Positions 36,551-48,989 of a stretch of 64,000 nucleotides of DNA are shown piece after piece; within the stretch, counting starts at the first letter, position 1, and each line of letters starts with the position of its first letter. Source of the DNA: Blasia pusilla (taxonomy: Eukaryota > Marchantiophyta > Marchantiopsida > Blasiales); the NCBI GenBank assembly GCA_050084515.1, contig CM114272.1:10292001-10356000 (forward strand), read 5' to 3'. Position numbers and translations under genes: made by a program. The notes under the pieces are model-generated. The model was not told the origin of the DNA. It did no database searches and saw only the letters and a program-made list of their open reading frames with translations.

Positions 36551-37016
36551 GAACTTAATTGGGGTATAATAATATAACAACCGATATATATATATGCGAA
36601 AAATGACGTGTCATCGCACGACAATTCTAAGTTTCGAAAATGTGAAAGAACGAAATACATGACCCTTTACTTGGGACGGGTTCCCAAGTAATGGCACCCA
36701 ACCTGAGGCCACACCCGTCCGGGCCCACGTCCTGTCGTTAGCGCCCCATCCCGATGCCACTTAATCGGGTGGTCCGTAATTCGAAGGCGGATATGACTCT
36801 TTCTTTCACACTAGTTATTGTTGGAGAACTGAACTGAAGCGAGCGAGGGAGTGAGTGAGTCCTCTGTCGACGGTGACAAGTACCGGAGCTGCAAGATCTC
36901 CATGTGATTAGGAAGAGATGCAAGAATCAGCTGGAATCTGAGGTCAATGTGGTCGGGAAAGCGGATTTGAAGCCTGACAGAACTCCGCCGATCGATCGCA
37001 GCGCATTTCAGTGGCG
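36551..37016 (+). promoter_or_regulatory. Upstream region of the IspD gene
   Basis: It contains an alternating TA stretch (36583-36595) and TGACGTGTCA at 36604-36613, a near-palindrome around an ACGT core of the type bound by plant bZIP factors. From about 36680 the base composition becomes much more GC-rich, as expected of a promoter/5'-UTR. The transcription start is not determined. The frame of the coding start is closed upstream by a TGA at 36975-36977. Confidence 0.4.
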
Positions 37017-40000
37017 ATGGCGATGGCGATAGCCTATCGCCCTTGCGTGGGGCTGGAGTACAGTCCGCGCATTGGATTGGAGTGGAGTATGTATGGACTG
37101 AACGCTGTGGCGGAATTAGGAACCGCGACGGGCAGAAGAGTGGAAGCGACAGATGTGGCACGGCGGGGTAGTGCTGTGGGGCGAGATTGTTCCAAGCTTT
37201 GTAGCACTGCCAGCCAACATCGTCGCTCTTTTCTCGACGGCGCGTCGCTGCTCAGATGGTCGGTTGAACGCAATCACAAGGCTTTTCAGAGTTGCTCCGC
37301 AGGTTGGTCCGTTCTTTCTTTCTATCGGGTTTTTTTAACTTCCTGCTTCGTGACACTGAACCTATGGTTATGTCCTTGAATTGCCCAATTAATGTGTAGT
37401 AGTGCTACTGTTTTCTAAAGCGCTGCTCGTGAGTTTCGCTGGTCCCGAACTTTGTTATTGATTCTTCGGAAGATGCAGCTTTGACAGATGCGACTCCTAC
37501 AGCTGAAAGGGAACAGGTACTGTTTAATTGGAAAAACTTTGGAGTCCTCCTGATGTGCATCATACGTTCAAATAACTTAGATTTCGGTTGCAGTCCAACA
37601 GCTGCGTTACTTCACAGTTGCAACTGAAAGTTTAGTACAAGTCTAAGGCGTTGAGAGAATACGACGCTGACACTGTATGTTCTTTACAGATCGTTCCCGA
37701 AAAGAGTGTTTCGGTGATTTTATTGGCTGGTGGAAAGGGCAAGCGCATGGGGGTACGTATCTTTGCTGCTTAGCCATCTACTCCTCTTCTTTACCAGCAC
37801 TACAAGTGGAATTACAGTAGCTGTGCAGACGGACTTCAGGATTTTAAAACCATGGTGATGACTGCTTTCCCGTGGCGAGCAGTGCGTTTCTTTTGATCTT
37901 CTATTTGTGAGTTTTGGAAAGACCGCGCTGTGAGAGCTGTTATCTTTCGGCCTTCTGGACGTTCTGGCCTCGTAGAACGAGATTACTAGCAGCAGGTATA
38001 CGTGTTACCTTAAATGAAGGGTTTACAATATGACTGAGGAATCCATCCGTTAGGTCCAAAGACATCGAGTTCTTCAAAAGTGATGATCCGACGTGAGTGA
38101 GGTGTCTAAAATTCAGGGAGGGCGCCAAATTAAAGGCATGTGCTGTATTTCTCAACGTCCTATCAAATATTTGGCCTTGAAACCTTAGGTCACTGATGTG
38201 GAGGCATCAATGAAGGTTCTTCAATCGCTCCTGTACTATCCTTCCATCAAGGGTTCCACTCCTTATCTAGTTCCCCCACCATCCCAGATATCCTTCCAGC
38301 GCTCAAAGCATTCCTGTGAAATTTCTTGATTCTCAAACTGGTTGGTCTCTATGTTCCATGTTCAGGTTGGTCTCTCTGTTGTGTGCTAAACACAACTGCC
38401 TGCACAGAACAGCGATTCTTGAGTGTTGACCGCTCCCCCTTACAAGTGATGTGACAGTCAGAATTCCTGTCAGGCCATTCACCTCCTCATGCGTTTTTTC
38501 TGGGAGTTGGGAAAAGAGATCAATCCACTTGAAGTCTAAAATTCTATGCCCAGGTCAGTCTAAGTGGGGTCACTAGGAACATCAGTTGCTTTCTTTAAGA
38601 TCAGTGCTAGTTCTTGGCTCTCCCTAACCATTGAGGAGTATCATTCTGCACCTCAAATTACAAGAAAAATTCAATGCCAAAGAGAAGGAATTAAAGACTT
38701 TCGTGTTTACAGGAATAATCAAAGCCAGCTAATTGATACTCTAGCAGTCATTGTTGTGCAGGCAAACATGCCCAAGCAGTATCTGCCTTTGTTGGGGCAA
38801 CCTATAGCACTCTACAGGTGTGAAGTGAAATTTGTGAGCTTCCATTTTGGTTGTTAGTATTATTGCTTGCAGTTTTATGTTTGTCTTTCAGTAGAAGGTG
38901 CATTTTGTTCAACTTCTTTGGGTTGCAATCTTTTGATCTGTCAAATGGTTTCCATATGTATTCTTTTTCTGTAAGATCTTAGAGGAGATATGGAACTTAC
39001 TACTTGTTCAAGTGAGTAGTGTTCAGTTTTCAGTGAACACTCTGATATGTCATTCTGGTAAGCTTGGAAAGGGGAACAAGAAACCAGAGGGTTTGGATGG
39101 TTATATGTAAGCGTGATTTGTACACATACCACTTGTAGCATACTGACTAAAACCTTGTTTGGATTGACAGCTTCTACACATTTGCCAATATGGTGGAGAT
39201 TAGCGAGATAATTGTTGTCTGTGACCCTTCTTACAGATACCTTTTTGAAGGTTTGCTCTTCTATCAGTATACAAGAAGGATTGCATGTTTGTGCAAAGTA
39301 CAGTGTAACCATACCAGAGGCTTCCTTATTGTGGTGTGGGTGGTAATCATGCCCACTTGAATCTTGCATGGGCCATAAGCTTAGTTTCCCCTCCCTTGTC
39401 CTGTACTGATTACCTCTCTCTCCCTTCTACTGCTTGCTTTCCCTTGTACTTCCCTACTCTTACACTGATTGCCTTCCCGTTTTAACACTTATTGATCATA
39501 CTCTGTTAGGACAAATCAAGCTGTTATCCCTTGTAATAATATATGCATTAGCTCTCCAAATGTCTTATGTCGTTGATATACGCACTGTATAACTTCGACC
39601 TTCAAACTTTTGTGTGGGAGCAAGGCATGAATAGAGTCTGACTGGAGTTTGAATGGGGGAAACTTTCCATTCTGTACATTTATTGAAGTATGTCTATCGT
39701 GTAGAGGCAAAAATCAGCATTCCTATTAAGTTTGCACTACCTGGTAAAGAGCGACAAGACTCAGTCCGTAGTGGACTTCAGGTGAGATAAATCTCACGTG
39801 TGTAAGCAATTGCATCTCTTCACGAGAAAGTCCCTCTTTTATTGGCAAGTTCTGTTCAATGTAACCTAGACAGTGAATCATGAGGCTAAGGTGTTAGGCC
39901 ATAAGACCAAAACAGCAGTTGCTGATGTGGATGTAGTCACATGGTCAGTGCATCAAGTGCAACGCCAATCCAAATATGAAAATGATTTCATAGTTGAGCC

Positions 40001-41337
40001 CCTGAAAAGTTGCTCTAGACCATGACCCCTCTCTTCTAGCTGTCTTAAAGAATCACCGGGTCATCATTACTGACAGTTTTCTGATGCAGGAAATCAGCGA
40101 GTCATCAAAACTTGCATGCATACATGATTCTGCCCGACCCCTTGTTCAACCTAAGGATATTTTGAAGGCAGGTGAATCAGGATGTTCAGGATTATAGATT
40201 TCCTATTCAACCCAGCTCTTTCGATATCTCAAGTGTCCCTTACAAACATCTATCAGTGGGCAAAGTTTGAGTTCATTGTGTTTGTACCCTCAAAATGAAG
40301 GTGGTTTAGTTGAAATCATGAAACATCTCTGTTACATGCTGAATTCAGGTCCTGAAAGATGGTTGGGCTACTGGTGCGGCCGTACTAGGAGTCCCTGTAA
40401 AGGCTACAATCAAGGAGGTTTGAGATTTACCTCTTGTTGTAGGCTGGTTTCATTAAGTTATCACATCATACCCCCATTTTAATTTGGCAGATAATATAGC
40501 GGCTTTTCTCTTTTGCATATCTTTATGTAATACGGCCCTTTCTGTTATGTGGAATGAGAAAAATTATACGTATCTGTTTGTGAACACATTTTTAAAACTA
40601 GTCCGTGGCTTTCAGGCTGGAAGCAACCTACTTGTTGCAAAAACTCTAAATAGAAGCAAATTATGGGAAATGCAGACTCCGCAGGTGATTTTATGATTGG
40701 AAACCTTTCTTTGTACTTCTTTGACTTTCATTTAGCATTTGCTCTACAAAGGCGCACATTGTATATAGTCAGTTTCTCAGCCTCAAATGTAATGCCATTG
40801 CGAAAAATATTACACTTACACAAGCCAAGAGATATGTTGAGATGGTAGGTTATTGAGCCCAAGTTGCTGCTGAAGGGGTTTGAGCTTGTGGAAAGGTATG
40901 GACCTTTCTCTGGGCAAATCTGTTTCCAGTGCCGCATCTGGTTTCCTACCTCAACTTGCGCTTGAAAAATTCTAAGCACTAGAAGTCTGTACGGCATGGT
41001 CTCCTGCACAGGGAGGGCTTGGAGGTAACCGATGATGTTTCTATAGTGGAGTACTTGAAGCATCCAGTGCTCATCACTGAGGGATCATATACAAATTTGA
41101 AGGTATTTTCACACTCCTGAAAACAATTATTGATACATAGTATTGATCAGTTGTTCCTAAGTTTAGCTGGCAATTTCCACCCATCAAAAACCAGCAATTC
41201 AGTTCTACAGGACGCTGTCGGAATGTCCCAATCTTACACTGACTGCTCCAAATTTGTATCAACGGCTTGCCTAGCAGGTGACGACAGTGGATGATTTGCT
41301 GGTGGCTGAAAGAATCCTTCATCAAAGCAACAACTGA
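37017..41337 (+). CDS. ISPD: 2-C-methyl-D-erythritol 4-phosphate cytidylyltransferase, 12 exons
   Basis: Joins CTP and 2-C-methyl-D-erythritol 4-phosphate to give CDP-methylerythritol, the third step of the plastid MEP isoprenoid pathway. Exons by hand: 37017-37302, 37434-37516, 37690-37752, 38762-38817, 39171-39250, 39705-39781, 40090-40167, 40349-40417, 40616-40684, 40849-40895, 41012-41102, 41278-41337; 352 aa. Residues 1 to about 120 are a Ser/Arg/Ala-rich leader, fitting a chloroplast transit peptide. The nucleotide loop [10 protein letters not shown] (134-143) and MPKQY (147-151) hold Arg142 and Lys149, matching E. coli Arg20 and Lys27. HDSARP (227-232) holds Asp228/Arg231, and Lys333 in YTNLKVTT matches Lys213. 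All catalytic residues are present. The start is the first ATG after an in-frame TGA at 36975. Every junction is GT-AG except intron 7, which reads GC-AG. The leader exons are the least certain. Confidence 0.93.
40168..40348 (+). other. Apparent GC-AG intron (IspD intron 7)
   Basis: Exon 7 must end at AAG (40167) to join in frame to GTCCTGAAAGATGG at 40349 and give [15 protein letters not shown], the continuous conserved IspD segment. The intron then starts GCAGGT and ends TTCAG. The nearby GT at 40172-40173 would shift the frame. GC donors are a known minor class of U2 introns. Confidence 0.75.
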
Positions 41338-43629
41338 ATCAGGCGGATGGATCTGATTTGTTTCTAGCTTGAAATACAGCGAACTAAAGCCATAGCCGAC
41401 GTCAATTCAGTATGTCAACTAAATAGGTATTATTATATATATTTTTACTAGCAGGGCCCCTTCTCCCCAGAAACTCCACCACAATTTGTTACATGAATCT
41501 TTGAAATAAAGGTGTTGTCACATGAAATTATGTGTGAAGCATCTCGATTTGCTAGGAACTCAGATTCAGCTCAGATTTTCTCTTGATCTTTGTAGAAAAT
41601 TTTGGGAGTTCCTTTTGCCACTCGTGTAGGAATGAACCCGTGGTTCGTAAGTTTACTTAACTGGGTTTCAGTTCAAACATTTTCCCCCCAAGTGTGGAAG
41701 TTTGCCGGTAATCCATCCTGACACACTCTGAACAAAACTGTTAGCCTCTCAACTTTGGGGTTGTTTTCTTTCATCAACCAAGCCTGTATACTCTTATAAG
41801 ACAACCAAAATTATGTATTCGTTGGAACAACTAGATCCAAATATGAAATCACAGGAAATTAGTCTCCAGGTCTTAGCATCTTGTAGGGAATGATTAAATG
41901 GATCATAGAAAGTCTCCAGGAAGCCAAAACTATCAGAGGCTGGTGGACATCTCCATAGGATAGTCTACAGATAGTTCGAAGAAAGCCTTCCAAATCCGGC
42001 AGCTCTTTCACTCGCGAGCTTTGCTGATCGAGATTAACAGAGTTCTCTACAGCGACTTTTCACTGTGATAGGCGTGCCTCCCTAGTTTGCACTTCCCACA
42101 TCACTGCAAGACAAAGACACAGTCAAAATGCATCGAAATACCATTTCCATCGATGGATCAATTGAAGTGAAACCTGCTCCATCGTGACTACTTGTGTTCC
42201 CTCGTGACACAGATAAGTGCCTAACGTACTATTTTTCCGGACGACCAGAAGCGTATGCTTCAATTCATACAGTAAGTCAGTCATCCATCCTAATTAGTAG
42301 GCCAGCAATTGCATGCGTTTTCTTCGTATACGGTGCCATTTTTCATTGGTCATTGGGCTTTCCCTGCCAGAATGAGAAACAATTGCATGCGTATGCTTCA
42401 TATAGGGTGCCATCTTTCACCGGTAATTGAACTTTCCCTGCCAGAATGAGACCTACCGCCGTCTACACTGTACTCAGAAAATTTCTGATTGTGGGAACTG
42501 AAGTGGATGATTATTCTAAGATCAGACTGTTCTAATGTTGGACTTTTAGGTTCATAGAGTTGTACAGTACAATGCAGCCTGGTACTGATTTTGCATGGCA
42601 AGGCCATGACTTCTAAAAGTGAGAAGTAACTGAGATTAAATTCCATCCATCGTTCCCCATCAGGAGAAAGGTGTGACAATTCAACCTCGTTTAAGGTGAC
42701 AAAATGGGGACGAATGATCAAATGTCTCGCTACTGTGGGAGGAAAAAGTATTGTTTTCTGTGGAACATTCCAGAGCTCAAGAGATTATTACACAGTAGCA
42801 AATCAAAAGCATGTAGTGTTGCCTAGATCAACCTGAGCAATTGATCAAAATGTATGTATGTGCATGAAGAATGAATGACAACAAAATCATGTGGAGTTAC
42901 GTGTTGAATTTACACTCTCTATTAGCCCAGTTGTTAAACGTCTTTTACTGAATCTGTTAAGTTATTATTCCGTTTGACCCAATCCCAAAGAAATGTAAGA
43001 CGTCCAGCCCGTGAAGGTTACTCCACTCACTGTGGGTTTGCGTGTGTGGAAGGCCCACATTAACCCTCTGACGGGTACTTGCACTATAAGAGTCTCCCTC
43101 CTCTCATATCTTACTTTTAACGCATTTCACTCTGCTCCAACCCAGATACTCATCCAGTCTTACATCACTTTTACAGGCACTACTATTTTATGGGTGGTAG
43201 AAACTATCACTGCCACTCTCCTGCTTTCTATAATCTATGTTCCAAGGCTAAAGCTGGTAATAATTTGTGGGCAGAGTTTCCCTCACAAGCCCATGGACTT
43301 CTAGGACCCGGTTTACAGTACATCTGTTCATCGAGTCAATCTGTCCAGTGACTCTTGTGGGCATGCTCACTCATCGGCCTATAACAGGCTACTCTATGAG
43401 TACAGTCTATGTGTGTGCACTAACAAAATGGAATACCAATTGAGACAACATAACCCCTACCCAACCCCTCTCCTTTTCTCTGCGAGGGAAGTAATATGTG
43501 ACCAAGACTTCCAAAAATATTCTTCATTCATTTACATGGCAACCCGTTCAATAAACCTGTCTTGTCTCTTCTAGTAAGAATGAAAAGCACCATTGGGTGA
43601 TTCAAAACAAGTTTTGATCATTTCAATTC
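41338..43629. other. Intergenic region between convergent genes
   Basis: Holds the 3' ends of both genes, with no further gene recognised. The open frame 43011-43304 has no domain. A roughly 74-bp tandem duplication lies at 42306-42451. Confidence 0.5.
42306..42451. repeat. Tandem duplication, 74-bp unit, two copies
   Basis: Unit 1 (42306-42379) and unit 2 (42380-42451) both begin CAATTGCATGCGT and share TATA(C/G)GGTGCCAT and TTTCCCTGCCAGAATGAGA. They differ at roughly a tenth to a fifth of positions, so the duplication is not recent. Confidence 0.75.
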
Positions 43630-46600
43630 TCAATCCTCAATAAGCTGAACCACAGCCGACACTCGCAAAGGCTCATTCTCCACCACATCCTTCCGAGACA
43701 AGTGCATGCTGACAGAGTGTCGCATGTGCGATGCATGATGCCTCATCTTGCGCACTGCACTTCCAGTTACACACCTCAGCCCTAGACAAGTTTTGATATA
43801 CAGTTTTGCCATAAAAGGGACCCTCTTTCGATTGTCTTGGTATGTGTGTGGCTCCCATGTATCCAGAGGTCGGCAATGTACACCAAATATCCAGTCCTCT
43901 TTTTCTTGATTAAGATTCGAGCCAACAATTTTCCACATAGATCCACCGTAAAAGACTTCTCGCGACTTCAAGTCCACAGAAGGTGTCCAACGTTTGTCTT
44001 TGAGAATGAACTCTGCCCCAAATCTGAAAGGTGGAAAATCAGCTAGTTGCATACCAACATCTGGCTTTGCAGCCCATGTAAAGCCTCCAGTGGTTCGCCG
44101 GCGTTTCCCGTCACCACAACCCAAAGTCTCTGCTAATCCGGCTGAGTCAGAACATGAGAAGCAGACTAGAGAGGTGCTCTGAATCTTGAGCCTTTTACAG
44201 CCCTGCTCACACACAGGTGAATTACAGGTGTTAGCTCTTTGACAATCAATATTGGCCCATCGACCTGAAACTTAAGTGCATCTGAATATCCAAACGTTTA
44301 GATGGATCTGATACTAGCAATCATATCATTGGAGAAACACCAACTAAAAGAGTGTAACAAATTTTTTTAACTCCATGAATGAGGTAACAGACAGTGAAAA
44401 TTTAAAAGATTGTACACTGCTTCCATGGAAAATCTCTACAGCTGCAGGTGTTCTTTGTAACCGCTTACATGCATAAAAATCAACAAAATTGATGGATGAG
44501 ATCGAAGTTGGTTAATCCTCATTCTACAGGCACTAGACCATAGAAGAGATCATTTACACTAATGTTCCATGACAAAATATCTCTATGAGAATATTTACCT
44601 GTCCGCTGCTACCAGAAACACCATCGCGACCTCTTGCATCGCTACTGTTGCTTTCATCATCTGCTTCTTGTGAGCTTCGATCTGTGCTCCATCCATCTGA
44701 GTCAGATGAATCCCTATCACTGGCCTCATCATCATCTTCATCGTCAGCCTGCTTGTAACCAAAAACGTGGCAGTTAGATCAAAACTAATTATAGCAAGAC
44801 TCTCATCCAGCTCCCTGGTAGTATATGCAGGGTGAGTGAAAAAATTTGGCTTTAGTGCGTGGACCAATTGGAATTATAAGCAATATAATATTACATGCAT
44901 TTTCGGCAAATATAAATATGTGACTTCAAAACAACGACACATGGACATCCGCTCCCTTCTTTGAGAAAACTGGAACAGAAAGACAGACTCTGCACAAATC
45001 CAGTCTCATATTAAGATTCATGAGACCCTCACTTCATCATCGTCATCATCATCTTCATCGTCATCCATCTCTTCATCATCTTCATCCTCTGATGACTCGT
45101 CAAGTAAATTGTGTGTTTCTCGAAACTGCAAAAGAACCAAACTAACTTAGAAAATTGTCAATAATATGGAGTTAACGTCCAACTTCACCAGTTCACAGCG
45201 AGTGTTTAACGGTAATAAAAGATTGTAATAGAACATCCCCACAGTGATGCTGGACTGTGTAGTGAATATCTACAATGGACAACTATCATGATCCACCTAT
45301 AACATCCATGCCACACTTGATTGCGCGGAGCTGGGAAACCACAAGGTAAGAATGGTACATTAGATTTCCAGTTTGCAAGAGATCCCTTAACCTAAAGAAT
45401 GTCAGTCACCAATTTAGGATGAAAATTGAGCAACTATATCAACCCCACACAAGCATAAGCGTATTTAGAGGGCAGGTGGAAACCAGGATGACATTTGAGG
45501 ACAAATCCATGCAAAACTAGAGATTTTGAAGTTCCAAACAAGCCACAAGCTTTTAAGGGCATAGACTGTTTAAGTCGTTTGAGTAGGAAACAAAATCCAC
45601 AGGATTGCAGGGAACTACATCTTGTCCATTCTCACACTTGGTGATCACAACGTTGAAACAATAAAGCTTGAGAATTCAAGAGAATTTTCACCCCTAGGTC
45701 TTCACAAGACAAGGAGTAGGTGTTACACCTTGAGCACTCGAGACTTAAGCAACACATGCTGCCATATGCTGTCATTAGCAGCATCTGTGGGTAATCCAGC
45801 ATCCTCCAACTCTTTCTTTGCCTGAAGGACCTCATCAGCTTCCATGTGGGCAAAAATAATTCCTCCGCCAGTAAAAAGTTCAGCCACCTTCTGGAATGAA
45901 TCGTCTTTATTTCTATCCAAGGGATCATCTGCTTCCCACAATCTCTGCAACTTTCGCAAATCTGTGTCCACAACCTCCTCTTTAGGGGGACTGGCAGGCT
46001 CCACCTGCTCCAAAACTGCAATAGCTACCTCTTTCTTTTTCACTCCTCTTTCCTTTACACTAAGTCGAGTGGCTTTCTGGGAGCTTTTAGATCGCGTTCC
46101 AGTAATGACACTTAAATTTCTCGCTGACTTTCTGGCTGAAGATGGTTTGGTTCGAGGTTTCCTTGTGTTTGTACACTCTGTAGTTATGCTTGTGGCTTTC
46201 ACACGGGCGAGTTTCCACTCTATCAATGCCTGCTTTGCAAGTTTGTATCGCTCTGATTCACTTAAAACCCAGAGTTCATCTGATTTAAGCAATAGACATA
46301 GCACCTGCACAGGAAAAATGGCATGACGAACTGTCACCAAACTGCTGCAGCATAGAAGATGGGGTTAGCTGAAAGTATCTACTCTGCAGGTGTTCAAAGC
46401 AATCAGAGAAGAAAAGGTGTCAAAAAAGTGGGGTAAGCCGATAGAATACAATGATATTAGTTGCTAATGAGGAAGACAGATGATATGAGCCTTAAGATCC
46501 ACTGGAACACGAAGTTCTCCAGAAAGAATTCACATCCGTCGGTTGATTTGAGAAGGTACTAAAGGGGAAGCCACAGACACAATCGACAGTGAGGGGGGAC

Positions 46601-47593
46601 GGGGGGGAATGGATCCTAAGTATCACGTGTCAAGTAAACTAATTGATCAAATGATGTACTGTGAAGGATCGAACCCCGTTAAGGATCCGAACACAGGGGG
46701 ACCGACAGTCCATGAGGGATACGTACCTAATAGGGTTTCAAGACATGAGGCTCATATTTCTACCACATCCAAAGAGTACCAGTGGAATTTCAACAGAGCA
46801 ACACCTAATGCTAGATATCTGAAGTTTTCGATTGGTCAACTGATTACACCAGGGAACTTCACAGCAAGGGAACATGTTGTCTGAAAAATTATTTCGTGAC
46901 AGAGAAGGCTTTCCAGACTGCACTAAGTAAATACCGAGCTGAAATCAACACAGGGAAGTGGCCTTCAGAAGTTGGTGAGTAACCCTTCAAGGTTGGAGAA
47001 AGAAATGTGACCTGCAGCGAGAATTTGGGCAACAAGTGGACGAGCTCCCTTGAGGCATGAGTGCACAGGAAGGTCCAGCATGCGTTGCGTATGGCATCGG
47101 CGAATCTACCGTAGCAATGCCTCTCTGACAGTTGCTGATATCCAACGAACGTTTCCACATTTAGGTCCTCAACTATGAACTGAACGCTCTTCTCGCACAG
47201 ATTCTCGAGGCACAGAAAGCAACCCGCTGCCAGAACTGATATCACGTTGTCGGGGCGGAACTCTGGACTAACACCATACATATATGAGAAAGCGATCTCT
47301 AAACCCTCGGGTGTTACATTCGGATCATCAATTTGAAGCTCAATCCTGGACTTGCCATGTTCCCTCCAGGGACCTGATAGAAGGGAGTGGAAGTAAGAGC
47401 TCTGGGACAGAATAATTCGATGAAGCTGGTAGTCTTTCCCACAGAATGTAAGAGTAATATCTGAAAACAAGTGGCATTCAAGGCCTTGTCGCTGAACGTG
47501 TTCACAAAGTGCTGTGCTCGCCTCAACTGATGAAGACGCAGGAGGTTGTTTTGCCTCATTCCCCACCATGGCTGGTGGCAGGGCAGCTTTCAT
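43630..47593 (-). CDS. BTB/POZ domain protein, 5 exons, 657 aa
   Basis: Exons on the minus strand by hand: 47593-47012, 46304-45729, 45125-45033, 44748-44599, 44202-43630; all introns are GT-AG in phase 0. Residues about 43-147 form a BTB/POZ domain (FSDITLTFCGKDYQLHRIIL, then SSYFHSLLSGPW), followed by a BACK-like part to 194. Exon 2 is basic (KPRTKPSSARKSARNLS) and then less charged. Exons 3-4 encode a linker very rich in Asp and Glu (about 395-450). The C-terminal 190 residues form a conserved-looking module: PFRFGAEFILKDKRW, then EVFYGGSMWKIV. The combination recalls germ-cell-less/fungal Btb-type proteins. BTB proteins often act as Cullin-3 substrate adaptors, but this is not shown here. 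The exon 5 acceptor (44203/44202) was chosen because it keeps phase; an upstream one fails. Confidence 0.85.
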
Positions 47594-48430
47594 ACTTGGA
47601 TAATCGCTTAAAAAAAAACCAACTCCTACCTGTCACTGATGAGCCCCGGCGACCAGCAATTCTTCGCCCCCCCTCCCCTCTCTGTACTTTCCCGAGGGGA
47701 GAGGGGACGCATGGGCACAGGTAGTGGACAACCCAGTCTTCGACCTAATTCATAATCTATACACAATCCGACCTTTCTTCCGAGGAATTATGTCTTCTTC
47801 GTTTCTATTCCCCTACTAGACCCCTTTTCTTTTTCCCTCCTACTCGAACAACAAACAGAATCCCTCCTCCTCCTCCTCCTCCTCCTCCTCCTACTCCTCC
47901 CCCTCCCCCTCCCCCTCCTCCTACTCCTACTCCTCCAGATGCCCACAAACCCACAAATGTCAATATCTTATTCCTTCATGCTTCCACTCTCCAACAAAAC
48001 ACCTGCCCAACTTCGAACCCTCTCTCCAGCACCAGTGACCGATACATTTTTCTTTCTACGCATCTGCAAATTCACCGTCAGCATCGACCCCCCATGGGCC
48101 CCTTCGAGTGCACTGGGGCTCTGTTCCAAAGCGCTTCGATCGCTTCTGGCATTCCTGGGAACCAGCCCCACAATGTCTGCTTGTCAGTGGCTCGGGCCAC
48201 TTCTCCCTCCCTCTTTTCCTCTCTCTCTCTCTCCGTCCCACCTCCGCCGGACTCGATCGGACGTACATGTTCGTAAGAGGAGAGCACACGTAAGTCTGAA
48301 TATTACCTTTGCACGACACACCCCACGCCCGAGCCTGACGTTCGGGAGTGATAAGTGCGCCAACCCGAGCCTCCTCAGGCACTGCTGCCGAGCCCCGTCT
48401 CCAGGTACGTGATGGAATCTTCCGAGTGTG
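47594..48430. promoter_or_regulatory. Upstream region of the BTB gene, with CCT repeat
   Basis: 5' flank of the minus-strand BTB gene. It includes a CCT/CCCCCT microsatellite at 47862-47937 (GGA-rich on the gene's sense strand), a feature often found in plant 5'-UTRs, and a CT run near 48220-48236. I do not place a transcription start. The long open frames on both strands here (47939-48412; 48382-48056) come from the low-complexity composition. Confidence 0.4.
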
Positions 48431-48989
48431 GGGTGCAGTTGTCTTACATGTGTAACCTAATCTCCATGTGGTTCTAAGAGATTAGGTTAAGAAGTTTGCA
48501 TAAGTTGTTGTGGGAGATACTATATGGGCTAGTTGTTTTGTGCATGTGGAGGCCTCTTTTGATGGAAGAAGGGTTTCTCATGTAGTCCATGCTCCCCATG
48601 TAACTTCCTTTCTTCACCCCACCCGCCCCTCTGAGTCTGTCTTCATCTTCATTTCGCTCATGCTTGTCTCCATCCTTCGGCATACCCTTGTTTCAATCCA
48701 TTTTGATCCGGATTCGCCTCACACTCTTAGTATCTAAGCCACTACTTGTGTTTGGGGAGGGAGTTTAGGTCTAGAAGTCCTAGGTGATGTGGATAAATGA
48801 GAATTTATACTAGGAGGATCATTACCGTGGATGGGAGGAGAGGCGATTATCATGACCGCTAGTTCGAAAGGGACAGGTATGGGAGATACTGGTGGGGATT
48901 GTCCCGCGAGTTTGATAGAGGGGATCATGTTCTCTTGTTGGTGAGTCATATCCATGCCTCGACCTTAACACGCCCCACGTGGGTCGTCT

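Noticed and set aside
37011-37016. GTG at 37011 as the IspD start
   Set aside because: GTG is very rarely used to start nuclear plant genes. The first in-frame ATG is 37017.
36811-37161. 116-codon minus-strand frame over the IspD start
   Set aside because: Overlaps the IspD leader exon on the other strand and has no protein features.
44595-44867. Methionine-rich minus-strand frame as a protein
   Set aside because: It is another frame of BTB exon 4 (44599-44748) and its neighbouring intron.
45844-46326. 160-codon plus-strand frame
   Set aside because: Shadow of BTB exon 2 on the opposite strand.
47939-48412. 157-codon frame upstream of the BTB gene
   Set aside because: Pro/Ser/Leu-rich low-complexity translation of CT-rich DNA, with overlapping frames on the other strand. 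No domain.
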